Assembly (NCBI GenBank): GCA_951394405.1
Contig: OX596342.1
Coordinates: forward strand, 1,550,001 to 1,614,000
DNA: 64,000 bases
Reading direction: 5' to 3'
Source of the DNA: Coprinellus micaceus
Taxonomy: Eukaryota; Basidiomycota; Agaricomycetes; Agaricales; Psathyrellaceae
Shown: positions 32,201 to 44,256 of the stretch, in pieces
How positions within the stretch are numbered: position 1 is the first letter of the stretch
How the letters are laid out: every line of letters begins with the position of its first letter
Notes under the pieces: generated by a model
Told to the model about the DNA's origin: nothing
The model's database searches: none
The model's input: the letters and a program-made list of their open reading frames with translations, nothing else
Translations under genes and position numbers: made by a program

Positions 32201-33863
32201 TTTGGTCGCTGGGGGTCTGGTGGGAGCCAGGATCGCCGAGATGGAGGAATGCGTCAAGAGATATACGGCGGATCTGGACAAGCGGAAAGTGAAGGGAGGG
32301 AGGCGGGGAAGGAGATTGGTGGCAGGTCAAAAAGATATGGAAGAATCGTCAGAAGGGGGCGAAGTGGTGATGCTAACGGGGAGTACGGGCGCTTTGGGGG
32401 CGAATATTCTGGAGAGACTGGTGAACGATACGAAGGTAGTCAAAGTCTATGCCTTCAACCGGCCGGACCGTCAACGACGACGCTCACCCACTGAGTCCCC
32501 TGGTGGAAACTTGGGCCCGAGATCTATAGGAAGGAGGCACGAAGAGACTTTCCAGACTTATGGATTGGATCCACTCGCCTTATTTTACGAAAAGTTGGAA
32601 TTCATAGAAGCTAACCTGGAGGACGAGCTGTTGGGACTCGATCGCGAGCTGTATGTACGACTGCAGGGGGAGGTGACTTGCATCATCCACGCCGGTGAGC
32701 ACTTTCGGCAGCTCAAAGCAGTAGTGGTTAGTAACTTGGCGTTCGACATCCTGTAGCCTGGCCAAGCAACCCAAACATACACCTCATCAGCTACGAGCCC
32801 GTCCTCGCAGGGACACGCAACCTCCTCGATTTTGCACTCGGCTCGTCCACCCCTGCTCTCCCTCGCTTCGTATTTCTGAGTTCGATGCACATCTTTTCCA
32901 GTACGTCAAGCCAGTTTGTCTTCCTTATTTTTTTTTATGTCACTGTGCTAACGGTCATGTACAACCAGACTGGGTTGGTGGGCCCAGAAGTCCAGAATCC
33001 GCAAATATTCGGCCGGGATCTGCTTTGGGTCAGGGCTACCCCGAATCGAAATGGGTTGCAGAACGGATCGTTGACGAGGTGTCCCAGAGTCACTCCCCTC
33101 CTCTGCCTAGCACCATTGTAAGGGTAGGGCACATTTGTGCTGGGAGAAACGGGAAGTGGGGAAATAAACATTGCATGGTTGCCCTGCTGAAGAGCGCCAA
33201 GGCTGTTGGGTGCATGCCTCGGCCTGAAGGGGTGAGTGTTCGCATTTTATAGAAGTCGAGCCCGAGTTCCATAGAGACGCTTACGGCCTTCGTCAGGATA
33301 TAACCTCGGTACCGATACACCATGCAGCGGCCGCGATTGTTGAAATCGCGCTCCCGGACAGGACCTTGTCATCACGGGCCTCCACCGTTGTACGGTACCT
33401 CAACCTCACTCACCCACGACCCGTCAGCGCCCAACTCTTTGCATCCACCCTTGCCAGGCATCTTGGTCTGACTTTGGTGTCGTACGAAACGTGGCTCGCG
33501 GCAATCCAGGGCCCTTCCGTCTCGATACCAACTTCACCAGCTTCCGCCTCTTCCTCCCAGTCATCGTCTTCGGGTTCGCAAGCGCCTACTTCGCCGCCTG
33601 AATCAGCCACTGGGTCGTTGGATATATTTATACACACACTGCGCTCGAACCCTGCTGGAATCCTGCTACTCGACTACTTCCGTGCGCTTTACAAGCCAGT
33701 GAAGCCGTGCTCGAAGGATACGGAGGCATTGGGGTTCCCGATGGCAGTGAACGAGAAGGCGGTGCAGGCTGCCCCAAACACCTTGGGTACCCTGAAGGAA
33801 TTGGATGTCGAGAGGGAGGTTCTCGCATGGGTGAAGGGTTGGAAAGCGATGGACGATAATTAG
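29232..33863 (+). CDS. Adenylate-forming reductase (NRPS-like, A-T-R)
   Basis: A multi-exon gene of roughly ten or more introns; inner exon borders are approximate. The adenylation domain shows HSSG-TMGLPKPI (A3, across the intron 30051-30113), YGA-TEFG (A5), GRSDEQL (A8) and NGKGLVRR (A10 Lys). The carrier domain has GLNSIEV with the phosphopantetheine Ser. The reductase domain begins with TGSTGALGANILERL (NADPH-binding loop) and has the catalytic GYPESKWVAER (Tyr...Lys). The C-terminus ends in DVEREVLAWVKGWKAMDDN. Such enzymes activate a carboxylic acid as AMP ester, hold it as thioester and reduce it to aldehyde. The substrate is unknown. No other biosynthetic genes adjoin it, so a cluster is not evident. 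Confidence 0.85.
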
Positions 33864-33907
33864 GGAGCCTGGCACGTTTCCAAAGGCTCATGGCAGGCTC
33901 CGGGACG

Positions 33908-34993
33908 TCATATGTGGACAGTCCGTACCATGATGAGGGTCCGATAATCTAAGAAATAGCCCTTCATGGTCACTGAGCAATCCCTAAGAACCCTCTTTAA
34001 AACCGTCAACTGCCCAGTGAAGTGTTCCTCGACATCTTCGCCTGGCCTTGAGCCCATGAATTCCGTTCTCATCTCAATTACCCGCAAATGCTTGAACGCT
34101 GCTAGGACCTCGCAGTCTTCGGTGCTAGGGGATGCGTGGAAGCGTATCTCGCGAAGGTTGGGGGCCAACTTGACTAGTTCTAAGTTTAGATTAGGACTTT
34201 TGTTACCCAAGAGGCTCCTCGAGCAGGAAACTCACTCTTCAAATTTGCAGCTCCCCCAGAGAAGTTCGCGAGCAGTTCAACGCTCTTGCATGTCGTTTGC
34301 ATCGCTTTCACAAGGGGGGTGGCGTTCATCGGACCGATGATCTCCTTCACATTAGGGCAGCAAGGTAGGAATAGACTCGCCGGATCCGGCCCAACGAGCT
34401 TCTCCACGCTCGGAAAATTATACTTGTCCAACCCAGCGGCTCGGATGGCCTTGACTGTACTCGCCGATGCAAACCAGAGACACAGCGTCTGGAGGTTCGC
34501 ACAGGCTTGGATCCCTTTCGCCAAGGCCGAGAGAGAGGTGGCGATATTCTGCGAACTGAGCACAAACCTAAACCCTCTCACAAGGTTCGCAAGTTCGGGG
34601 TTCTCCGCCAAGCCTTCGCACCTGGTTACGAGTGCATCGTGACACTGCTTATGCCATGGCCCTGTCCCCGTTCGGATGCCGGCCATCTCTACGTTCTCCC
34701 AGAGCAGAGGAAGGAAGAGGGTGCGCCAAGATCGGCGGGTCTGGGACAGGGAACGGAGGATGTCTTGCCGCTCGAGTGCGGCGTCAGCGGGGAGGTGGAA
34801 GTCTGTGGATGAATCGACCGGGAAGTGGGTGATAGGAAGGGAGTGGAAGTATGAGAGTATCTCGAGGAGTATGTCTGGAGGGAGTGTGGTTATCGTGTCG
34901 CGGAGTGGTGTGGCGTGTTCTGCTGTACTAGAAACCGCGTCCGGCGCTGTTAGGGCAACCTGTCGCGTTCTTTTCGACGTTCTTGGGGGCATT
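33908..34993 (-). CDS. F-box protein, 342 aa
   Basis: Two exons: 34993-34237 and 34179-33908. The start MPPRTSKRTRQ is chosen because it parallels MAPRTAKRARR in the 40.5-kb paralogue; an ATG 18 codons upstream is in frame. The F-box is LPPDILLEILSYF...LERQDILRSLSQTRRSW. The C-terminal half carries LCLWFASAS, VEKLVGPD, CPNVKEIIGPM and LVKLAPNLREIRF, the family's leucine-rich pattern. Exon 1 is 757 nt, exactly as in the 40.5-kb gene. It is probably an SCF substrate adaptor. It has lost the HQGDGSQI block of its paralogues, which suggests a changed substrate site. Confidence 0.82.
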
Positions 34994-35670
34994 GGGCGGT
35001 AATTGCTGGAGGCGTTTAATCCAGCCTCGCCAGCAACGTGGGTCACCTTTATACGACCAATTGTTTGCCCTAGCGTGGGTTGTGGTGACCAGAGGGTTTA
35101 GACCGTCGTACCCAATGCGTCCAGTTCTTGAGTAACAACAGCGGTCGCCAGGGACGTAATCAGCAGTGATTAGATGTGAGAGCGTCAGTCGCGGTCAATG
35201 GAGGTGGAATGCTCGATGCTACGCCCTACTGGGTAGTACAGGACGCGAAAGGACGTTGGAGAGATGAAAGAAGAGAAACCCACCTCCGAGTCGAGCAAAC
35301 GCTGTGTGGGGCTGTGCAGCGGCACGTGATCAACGCCATGCCAAGCCCACGGGCGCTTAATGATATCATGCATGTAAAAGGGAGATGCGAACCTGGATCA
35401 CCATTGAGTACCCCTTATTTAACGTTCCTCACTAGTATTTCCCTAAGGAGGGGTTCACATAGATAAGCGTCCTAGCAACGGTCGATTTACATGCCAGCTG
35501 GGAGCGACAAAAATGGTACAGAACAATACAGAGCGGCGGAAGCGCCGGGACGATTTGCCCTGGAGATGACCCTGCCAATCCCCATTGAAGAGGAGCCGGT
35601 GCAGAAAGTTAGTACTTTCAGTGGCGTTGAAGCTTCAGTTAAAGACTTACCGAAAGGTATGGATTGCCAT
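34994..35670. other. No gene; GGGCGCTTA at 35351
   Basis: Upstream of the F-box gene and downstream of the secreted protein gene. GGGCGCTTA at 35351-35359 lies in the context CCCACGGGCGCTTAATGAT, close to that upstream of the broken F-box gene. Confidence 0.5.
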
Positions 35671-36112
35671 TTAGGCGTGGAAGAGATCGATCCTCAAGTC
35701 GTCCCTGATGTGGAACTTGCCCCCGGCCTTGAGCCCACTTTCACACTGAAGCGCAATGGAGCGGACTGCGTCGGCAGCCTCCTTGAAGGGGACGCAGCCA
35801 CCTTGAGTGCCGCAAAGGTGGGCTGTAAAAATACAAATGGGTCATCGAAGAGTCCTGACTATACAAGAATTAAAGTGGGGTGGGTGTGCAGTACTTACCG
35901 GCCGCAGTCTGGTAATTCCAGATAGTGGTACAGTCGGTACCACGATCTTGACACGCAACGCCCTCGTTGTGGCCCATACCCTCCGCCATGACGAGGGCGT
36001 GGAACCAATCCGGGGAGCCGCCGGAGGTCTCGCAGACCAGTCGGTTGGGCTGAGCAAGCGTACCGGCGACGGTGGCGAGCACGAAAGTGATGAGAGTGGC
36101 TTGGAACTTCAT
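35671..36112 (-). CDS. Small secreted six-cysteine protein, subfamily A (A1), 121 aa
   Basis: Two exons: 36112-35899 and 35822-35671, with a phase-1 intron. A signal peptide of about 20 residues (MKFQATLITFVLATVAGTLA) is followed by QPNRLVCETSGGSP, GVACQDRGTDCTTIWNY, LCGTQGGCVPFKEAADA and a C-terminal DDLRIDLFHA. Six cysteines remain in the mature protein. A TATAAATACC about 55 bp upstream of the ATG would give a short leader. It is head-to-head with B1 at 37003. Small size, secretion and cysteines suggest an effector or cell-surface protein, but no known family is recognised. Confidence 0.8.
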
Positions 36113-37002
36113 TGCTGATCAATTTGGGATGGTGGATGGTGATATTGGTGAAGTACGGGCGAGGGTATTTATACCCACAGGAGCTCTATATGGCGAGTAA
36201 TTCCGTGGGGCGTGGAGAGTCGAGTCAGCTGTGGTCGGTGGCTCTCCTGAGCGGAACGCGCCGGGGTTATGCTACTTGCGAATCCCGAGCTTGGGGCCTT
36301 TCTCGCCTGACGCAGAGTCTCAAGCAGCATTCCTCCGAGCCATGTACAAGCCTGACTCTGATATTCATCTTCCTTGGCACAATAATCTTCGCTCATTTCC
36401 ACACTCCGAGAGCCACGGAATGCCCGCGTTCAGCCCTAAGGAAAACCACAATGACCGAGCGCGGCCGATGCTTCGCATTAACTAACGAATTTCAAATCGA
36501 ATTGCCGTCCTTCGGATCTCGATTGTCGTAACCAAGCGCTTCTTCCCGTCGTTATCTAGGCGCCGGACAATACCGTATATGGTGCGCGGGTTACCAAACC
36601 GTGTGGGAAGGCGTCTGGACATTGATAAGTATCATTCCCTGCTATAGTTGGGATAAGGTCTGGCACTGGGCAACCCGCATTGTGTAAAGAATCGCGGTGA
36701 TTTGGATGAGGCGAGCTCGGACGTGTTTGCTCGGCATAGGGCAGACGGGCAAGTCAGCCCATGCGATGCTGTGGAGGCGAGAGTCCAGCTGACCCGCTGC
36801 ACCAGGGAAAAGCCCCAAGTGAGGTTAACAGGGACAAGGAAAACGGCGACGCTTCTCAGACTGTGAAACGACGCTGCGGGGCCCAAGTCGTGTACCGTTT
36901 GGAAACCGGAGTTAAGTCCCCTAGCAGGGGAAATCGAGGTATAAGTAGCCTCATGACAGCCACGTCCCCCAACCCAACTCGATCAAGCCGGCCCATACAA
37001 TC
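36113..37002. promoter_or_regulatory. Divergent promoter between secreted-protein genes A1 and B1
   Basis: A 0.9-kb spacer with TATA-like elements at both ends: TATAAATACC (minus, 36164-36176) for A1 and GGTATAAGTAG (plus, near 36939) for B1. No gene in between. Confidence 0.6.
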
Positions 37003-37437
37003 ATGAAGTTCGCCATCCTTACCGTCCTCACCGCTCTCACCAGCACCGTCCTCGCTCAGCCGCAGCTCTTCTGCGAGACCTCGGGCGCGTCTCCTGACGC
37101 GTTCGACGGGTGGGTCATGGGCAACGAGATGGACACCAACAATGGTGTCGCTTGCCAGGATCGTGGCGACACCTGCACGCAGATTTGGAACCATAACACA
37201 GCCGCCGGTGTGTCTCAGATCCCCTTTTGCTTCGAGGTTGGGTGAAGGCAATCGATGACTGACTCGTCATATCATCTACGTACAGCCAACCTCTGCGGCC
37301 CCCCTGGTCGTTGCATCTCGTTCCACGAGGCCGCTGCCTCTATTAGAGGTATTGCGCTGGGCTGCGAGAGTGGTGGACGTGCTGGCGGAAGGTTCCTCGC
37401 TAGTAACGGCATGCAGGTCCATCTCTTCCATACCTAA
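37003..37437 (+). CDS. Small secreted six-cysteine protein, subfamily B (B1), 118 aa
   Basis: Exons 37003-37207 and 37286-37437, phase-1 intron at the same site as in the other three members. Signal peptide MKFAILTVLTALTSTVLA, then QPQLFCETSGASPDAFDGW, NNGVACQDRGDTCTQIW, NLCGPPGRCISFHEAAAS, and the C-terminus GMQVHLFHT. The six Cys align with subfamily A. It is closest to B2 at 47 kb (QPQLFCETSGGSPDAFDAW). The function is unknown; a secreted effector or adhesin-like role is inference. Confidence 0.8.
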
Positions 37438-38013
37438 GTTACTCCTGCCAGTACGTCGTACCCCTTGGTCTAGCTTAGCATCCACTGATCAATTTGTACA
37501 GCGAGTAGAGGTCGGCGGAAAAAGATCTTTCTACCTCGCCTCCCGGGGTGGGCGTTTTTTATGCGGCTCGAGGCTGGCCCAGATGGACCTGCTTCATCCG
37601 TGACCAAAGGCCTTACCTTTTGAATTTTCATCCTTTGTGCTGTGTCTAAGTGATGTATGTCGAGAAACAATGTACATCCCCGCTACTCGTGACCTTGTCG
37701 AAGCTCTGTCTTTTCCAGCGAACACCCCTGTGTTTTCTAGAGGCAAGCAACATAAAGGGGTCTCAAGGAAGCTTCCCTGACCCAAAAGACACCGGTTCAG
37801 AATATCCAATTGTCGTACAATTTCGAAGAAACGACGTCCACGATGCATCAAAATGATTGGCGTTCCCGAGAATAGGGGCCTTGCCTTCCTTTTACGCAAC
37901 CTTGACACGTCGTCCAAATAGTCCCAAAGCTAAGCGACGGGTGGCTAAAAAGTGGTCGCGGATTCGCTGGTTCTGCACCGTCACAGTCAACGTTCATTCC
38001 CCTGCTCGTCGAC
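37438..38013. other. No gene seen
   Basis: 3' flank of B1 and promoter of the C9-methyltransferase. Nothing distinctive. Confidence 0.55.
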
Positions 38014-39758
38014 ATGTCGTCCTCAACGGTGAAGACGACAAAGTACCCCGCCATCGCCAACGCTCCTCTCGTTGGCCTCGCCGAGGGTAACGGCACCTTC
38101 TCCAACATCCAGCTCGCCGCAGCTATCATCCTCGTTCCCTACATCGTCAAGTCCATTCTCCCCATTGTCAAGTATGGCGGCTTCAAGACTTACCTCTTCA
38201 TCGCCCTCATCACCGGCGTCCCCACCACCGTTGGCTACTGGGCGCTCATGAGCGCGTACGGCCCCCGCAAGAACGAGAAAGTTATTCTCCCCGGCAAGGA
38301 CATCGAAGAGTATATCACGATCCACGACCCAGAGCTCAAGGCGCTGCATAGCGGCAAGAACAAGATTAACATCCAGGTGTTCCACGACGCGTACTTTGAG
38401 GGCAGGATCGACGTCAAGGGTGCGCGGTGTCTTCCTACTTTTAATTTTGGTGACGTGTCAGGCTGACGGTGGGGGTTATCAGGAGATATGTTGGAGATCC
38501 TCGAGCAACGCCACGACTGGGCCAAGTTCAACCTCAACCTTGAGCACTTCAAATATGTCCTGACCCGCCTCGTCCCCGATGTCATCATGCACTCCCAGAA
38601 CCAGGACGAGGAGCAAATTCGCGACAACTACGACAGTATGTCGACGCGTGTGCTGGTGCTTTCGACCCCTCTCTAACTGTGACTTTAGGAGGAAACGACT
38701 TCTATGAGTGGTTCCTTGGACCCCGCATGATCTATACCTCTGGTGTTATCCTCGATGCTGATCGTGAAGAGACCCTCGAGGAGCTCCAGGACAACAAGCT
38801 CAAGGTGGTTTGCAGTAAGCTCGACTTGAAGCCCGGCGAGAAGCTCCTCGACATCGGATGCGGCTGGGGAACCCTCGTTACCTACGCTGCCAAGAACTAC
38901 GGCGTCGACGCAACCGGTGTTACCCTCGCTAAGGAGCAGGCCAAGTTCGGTACTGAACGCATTGCCAAAAATGGTGTCTCCGCCGACCAGGCCCGCATCC
39001 TCTGCTGCGACTATCGCGAGATCCCTGTTGGTGTCAAGTATAACAAGATTGTCACACTTGAGATGGCTGAGCACGTTGGTATCCGTCGCTATGGCACGTT
39101 CCTCAAGGAGGTCTACGACCTTTTGGACGATGACGGTGTTCTCGTGTACCAAGTCGCTGGTCTCCGTCCCCACTGGCAGTACGAGGACCTCACCTGGTGC
39201 GTATATTGCTTCACTGCCTTCCTCTTGGACTGACCCGTGTCTCGCAGGGGTCTCTTTATGAACAAGTACGTCTTCCCCGGTGCCGATGCGTCCTGCTCCC
39301 TCGGTTGGGTGATCACCCAACTTGAGAGCGCCGGCTTTGAGGTCAAGAACATCGACGTTCTCGGTGTCCACTACTCCGCCACCATCGACCGCTGGTACAA
39401 GAACTGGCTCGCCAACAAGGACAAGGTCGTCGCCAAGTACGGCGAGAAGCTCTTCAGGATCTGGACCTACTTCCTTGCGTCTTCCGTCATTGTTTCGCGG
39501 TGAGTCTTGTAGGCATGCAAAACTCTGAACCTATTTGCTGATGCACGTTCGTGTCCACAGCCAAGGAGGCTCGTCCGTCTTCCAGCTCACCCTCCACAAA
39601 AACTTGAACGCGTATCACCGCGTCAAGGGTGTCAAGAACCATTACTCTATTCACGTCCAGACCGAGAAAGAACCCATGTACGTCTAGTCCCACCTCTCCT
39701 TCCCCCGCCCTGATTGACTAACGATGAACCTTCGTCATCCTTTAGTCTCATCGAGTAA
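38014..39758 (+). CDS. Sphingolipid C9-methyltransferase (cyclopropane synthase family), 482 aa
   Basis: Six exons: 38014-38419, 38483-38635, 38689-39196, 39248-39499, 39561-39677, 39746-39758. Two hydrophobic segments (residues about 30-75) anchor it in a membrane, as in fungal C9-methyltransferases. The catalytic domain has the SAM-binding LLDIGCGWGTLV, GVTLAKEQA, DYREI and EMAEHVGIRRYGTF. These enzymes add the C9 methyl group to the sphingoid base of glucosylceramide, which affects membrane organisation and virulence in several fungi. The homology to bacterial cyclopropane-fatty-acyl synthases is clear, but the N-terminal membrane anchor points to the fungal sphingolipid enzyme. Length and motifs look complete. 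Confidence 0.92.
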
Positions 39759-40458
39759 ATGAACGCATCCCCCACTCATGCCATATTTCAACGAACACCG
39801 TACGAACGACCCTCTCTACCTCTACCTCAATAGACCAATAGAAGATATCTATAATCATTTATTCCGTATTGCGGTATGGGTCTCTCATAATACTCCGTAT
39901 CCCTCCCTGCCGCCCTCCCCTCCATCAGACTGTCACTACGATCTCCATCTGTCCTCACTTCCCCTCCCTTGACCTCTTTACCACCCGATACCCATACCTT
40001 ACCCTTGACCGTCGCTTGCCCGATCCCCACCCGTCATCGTCCCTTCGCCTTCCCCCGGTTGCTCATCGTGTTCGCTCGTTGCTGTGGCGAGCGTTTTTTC
40101 CTCTTGTGGGCTCATCGTTTCGCGGATGTTGAATAAAAGGTACCCTGTGGTATCCATTTGCGCTCTCCTTATCGTGAATGACTCGCCCACCGCCCCCTTT
40201 TGTGGAGGCAATGCGGCATCTGAGGCGGGACTGCCATATATAGTCATAGGGCGGGCAGTGCGTTGACTCGGTAACTCCGAACGCACGTCGGGCGTGGCGG
40301 GACCGCAGCCTCATCGAAGAATGAGGTGACTCGGAGGAAGTAGCGATGGCTATAAAGATCGAGCGCTGTCGAGATAGTAATCTAGCATAGCTTGGACCCA
40401 CTACCGCAGCCGCTTACCATCGAACGCCCCCATCTCAATTCTACCGTCTTATTCTGCA
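39759..40458. other. No gene seen
   Basis: Pyrimidine-rich 3' flank of the C9-methyltransferase and promoter of the next F-box gene. Frames are short and unremarkable. Confidence 0.55.
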
Positions 40459-41567
40459 ATGGCTCCTCGAACCGCTAAACGAGCTCGCCGCACTGTTGCT
40501 GCGCCAGTAGCGCCCGCAACAATCATTCCCACGACTACAGGTTCCAAGTCAAAGAGTAACGCCACCACCGACCTCCCAGCAGAGCTTCTCCTCGAAATCG
40601 CGTCCTACTTCCGCAGCGTACCCATTCACGAGCTGCACGGCGGATACCACCTCGAAACACACCAGTTTGCCCTCGAGCGCCAAGACGCCCTGCGTGCCAT
40701 GTCCCAGACGTGCTCTTCCTGGAGGTCTTTCTTCCGCCCACTCCTCTGGGAGAACGTCGAGATGGCGGGGACACGGCTTGGGAAAGGGCAGTGGTTTGCA
40801 CAGTGCGCTAATACCCTGCTTGAGAAGTGTCGCGAGATTGTGGAGGTGGAGGAAGTGGCGAAGTATGTGAGGGGGATGAGGTTCTTGCTGAGCACGCATT
40901 GCATGAACGAGTGTCTCGAGATCCTCGCCAAGGCGATGAAGGCGTGTCCGAATCTCAAGACCGTGAACGTCTACTTTGCGCAGACGGACTCGGCAAGGAC
41001 GATCAAGGCGACGTTCGATGGGTCCGTGCTGTTTGGGAGTGTGGAGAGGGTGATCCTGCCGAGCCAGGCGCATGCGATTCTGAGGTGTTGTCCGAATGTG
41101 AAGGAGGTGGTGAATCATCAGGGAGACGGAAGTCAGATTGTGACGGCGATGCAGACCAAGTGTAAGAAGGTGGAGGTGTTAGGCGGGGTGTGCCCTGATA
41201 TGTCGATGATGAAGAGTGAGTCGTTCTCTATTCATTTGCGCCCAGTGGTTAATCCTATTCCGTAGGGCTCGTCAAAGCCGCCCCCAACCTCCGCGAAATC
41301 CGCTTCGGCCCAGGCTACAGGGTTCCCTACGGCCCCGCTGTCGAGCTGCTCGGCTCCTTCAAACACCTGCGGTCGATCCATATGAAGTGTTACTCCAACG
41401 TCGAGGAGGACAAGGTCGAAGAATATTTCAAGTCGCAGCTTGACATGATGAAGAAGGTTTTGCACAAATGCACGGTTACGATGACGCCGTGGAAGTGGCA
41501 ATATGCGCAGACGAATCCGTTGGCTGATCCTGGACAGGATTATGAACATAAAGTGTACATCAAGTAG
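40459..41567 (+). CDS. F-box protein, 352 aa
   Basis: Exons 40459-41215 and 41266-41567. A basic Ala/Thr-rich leader (MAPRTAKRARRTVAAP) precedes the F-box LPAELLLEIASYF...LERQDALRAMSQTCSSW. The C-terminal region has VNVYFAQTD, VERVILPSQAH, CPNVKEVVNHQGDGSQI and LVKAAPNLREIRFGPG. It looks like the most complete member of this family here and served as the guide for the broken copy at 13.2-25.9 kb. Predicted SCF adaptor; target unknown. Confidence 0.85.
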
Positions 41568-41960
41568 TTTTATCTTGCCGTTTCTTTAGCTTAAGGGAGT
41601 GTTAATTAATGATTGGCGCTGGTGCAGATAGGCGCCCGTATTTGCAGCCGATACACTTGTGATAAGACTAAGTGCCTGGGTCCGCACCTGGGTCCACACC
41701 AAGTAGATGCGCCAATACTACCACAAAAATAAGGGCGGCAGAAGGTGGTATCTACTTCAGATCTTACAAAAACTCTCATAGGCTCCAGCTATGTGCAACT
41801 TGACAGAGGATAGAGGGGAGGTATCGACGGAAGTTCTATTTCGGGATTTTGACACTGACCTGCGCCTTGCACCCCGTCTCTTCCATGATAGGCTACAACG
41901 AAATCATCAGCCCCTCCACTTCTGAGTCTTAGAGGAGGCCGCTTTGTCAACTACCACCAT
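41568..41960. other. No gene seen
   Basis: Intergenic spacer between two F-box genes in the same direction. GGCGCCCGTA near 41630 is a partial relative of the dispersed motif. Confidence 0.5.
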
Positions 41961-43338
41961 ATGCCGTTCTCTCCAGACGCACCAGAAGAAATATGGCTGA
42001 ATATCTTCCGTTTGGCAGCGGAGTGCCCCAGATCGCCTGCGTTGGATGATCCCTCCAGGAAACTCCCAAACCTGTACCAAGCTCGAGAATCCTTGGTGAG
42101 AGAACCGCGGGTAACATTCCTGGTGGTCTAACAAGCCTGGTCAACAGGGACGAAAATCGGAATTGGCTCTCGTATGCTGCCGATGGAATAGAATGGTGGC
42201 ACCAATGCTATATGAGCACGTCAGCCTCAACAGTGAACCGCAGTTGGAGTCACTTCGCGACACCATCGACCCGTCCGGATCGGCCTCTCCTCGAACCAAC
42301 CTTCGACCCTCCAAGCTCGCCGGGCTAATCAAGAAACTTGACATGTCGTTCGGCTTCGACCTTCTGTACCCCCGCGACAGAGAGGCCTGGAATCGCAACC
42401 TCGGCCCAACTCTCGACGATACCCTCGGCCAAATCCGCCTCCAAAACGTCATGACACTTGTCATATCGCTTCCCTATTTGACTAGTCTCGACGTCCAACT
42501 GGATTTCCACATCGCAGACCCGTTCCTCCTCCTCAACGCCCTTCCGCAAAGTTTGGAGTATCTGCGTTGGGCATCGGTTTATGGGGGGTATATCCCCATC
42601 CCCCTTCATCGCCTACTCGACGTGTTCCAGGAGCACCCAAACTTGACCTCGGTGTCGGTTCCATTCTCGTTTGACAATACGCCCCTTGATGCAGCCTACC
42701 TTGAAGGGAAGGCATGGCCATCCATTCGAGAATGGGTAGCCCAAGCTCCAACGTATACGTACCCGATTCGCGTGGCCCAATCCGTAACCATCTCGGACTT
42801 GCCACAGGGTGCCTTACCCAACGTCCAGACTGTCGAGTTCCCGCACGAACTGCAACGCAACACCCTCGACAGCTGCGAACGTTGGATCCTCGCGCACGGG
42901 AACGGGTTGCTAAGCGTTGGTCTTGTCCTCAGCGAGACGGATTCGGGTTTCGAGATATCACTTCTGGAGCGAGTGGCCAAGCGTTGCCTTTCCATCCACC
43001 GAGTTCACCTATTCGTCCTCGACCATTCCGCCCAAGGAGCGCCAAATGCCGAACGATGGGTCGACCGCGCGAGTACGTTCTTCAAAATGCCCACAATCAC
43101 TGAGCTCGTGCTATCCTTTGATCGGTCTAGCGACGTGGGCGAAGTCCAGCGGTTTGAGTCGATACCGTGGACGAGGGTGTTTCCGAACCTGAAGGAGGTC
43201 CGGACAGTTCAGGATATCGATACGGATCGGTATCGGCACCTCGACTGTGACAGACGGCTATCATATATGGGTTTTACACTTATGAGCAAGCAACTTGCGA
43301 AGCGGACGGCCGCACTTGAAGCCCAGAGGCCCCTGTAG
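41961..43338 (+). CDS. F-box-like protein of a second type, 441 aa
   Basis: Exons 41961-42095 and 42148-43338, phase-0 intron GTGAGA...ACAG. The N-terminus is an F-box: PEEIWLNIFRLAAECP, then across the intron SELALVCCRWNRMVAPMLYEHV. The rest is an irregular leucine-rich region with LVISLPYLTSLDVQLDF, LPQSLEYLRWASVYGG, HPNLTSVSVPF, ITELVLSF and FPNLKEVRTVQD. It is not closely related to the other F-box genes in the window: it lacks ILPSQAH and HQGDGSQI. It resembles the large and variable Agaricomycete F-box set. Substrate unknown. Confidence 0.8.
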
Positions 43339-43659
43339 ACACCTATGAGTCAGATATTACCCGCGGTATTCAACCCGACGAACGCAATCTACACCCAGCA
43401 GAAACACCTAGTAGGCCATGATGGATAATCTATTGCCAGTGGGCGAGTTGCGCGCTGGTGGGATGGCGATACCGCTGGTATTGAGTAGCTCTGGTCGGTT
43501 AAATGACTATAGGTCCCTGTGTGTGATCGACGGTCGTTTCAGAAAGTTGACTGAGCCGCTCCAACTTGTCTAGGATCGCACCCGACGCACCCTGCTTGCC
43601 CTATTCTCCACACCGTTTGCTGGCTCTCCCTTCCAACATCAACTCCCCCCTCTATCGCG
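43339..43659. other. No gene seen
   Basis: Intergenic spacer without notable sequence. Confidence 0.5.
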
Positions 43660-44256
43660 ATGCTCCCCTTCATGACCACCAACAACTACGCTATCGAACA
43701 AGCCACGACGCAGTTCGATAGCGATGCACTACCCTCAGAGCTAACCAACCCCACCGCCCCTCCGCCAACGGGCGAGGTCCATCGGGAAAAGGCCTTTCAC
43801 CACCATAACCGAGACGACACGCTCGCCAAACTAACCCATCATCAACACGATTCACCGTCCCCTCTTGCCCACCATCACGATCGCAGTGGTACAATCACCC
43901 AGCAGTCGTTGAACGACACCGAGAGGATCAAACGCCGCAGACACCACCACCGCAGTATCGACCTGGGGCAATGTCGACATACCCCAGCACAAGTCGCAGA
44001 GGAGGTCAACGAGGGAAGTAGTCAGAGGTCAAGGGAATTGAACGCTCCGGACAGGATCGCGGAGACCAAGCGGGTGAGCACTATCGTAGAAGGGTGAACT
44101 GAGGAAGCTAATATGATGGGGACACAGGGGGTTATGGATCGGTTCAGAGCTGCAACGCATACCGGGGGACGCAATTCTGAAGCATTGGATGGTGCTCCGA
44201 CGCAGGAGATGTCCAGTAGGGGGCTACTCTCGGATTTGAACATCGAAGGTGATTAA
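43660..44256 (+). CDS. Hypothetical His-rich protein, 180 aa
   Basis: Exons 43660-44073 and 44128-44256, phase-0 intron GTGAGC...ACAG. The product is hydrophilic and His-rich (HHHNRDD, THHQHD, AHHHDRSG, RRRHHHRS) with an acidic C-terminus GLLSDLNIEGD. No domain, signal peptide or membrane segment is recognised. The second exon continues the frame cleanly to a TAA, which supports a real gene, but low complexity makes this less certain than its neighbours. An alternative without splicing would end at 44097. Confidence 0.5.
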
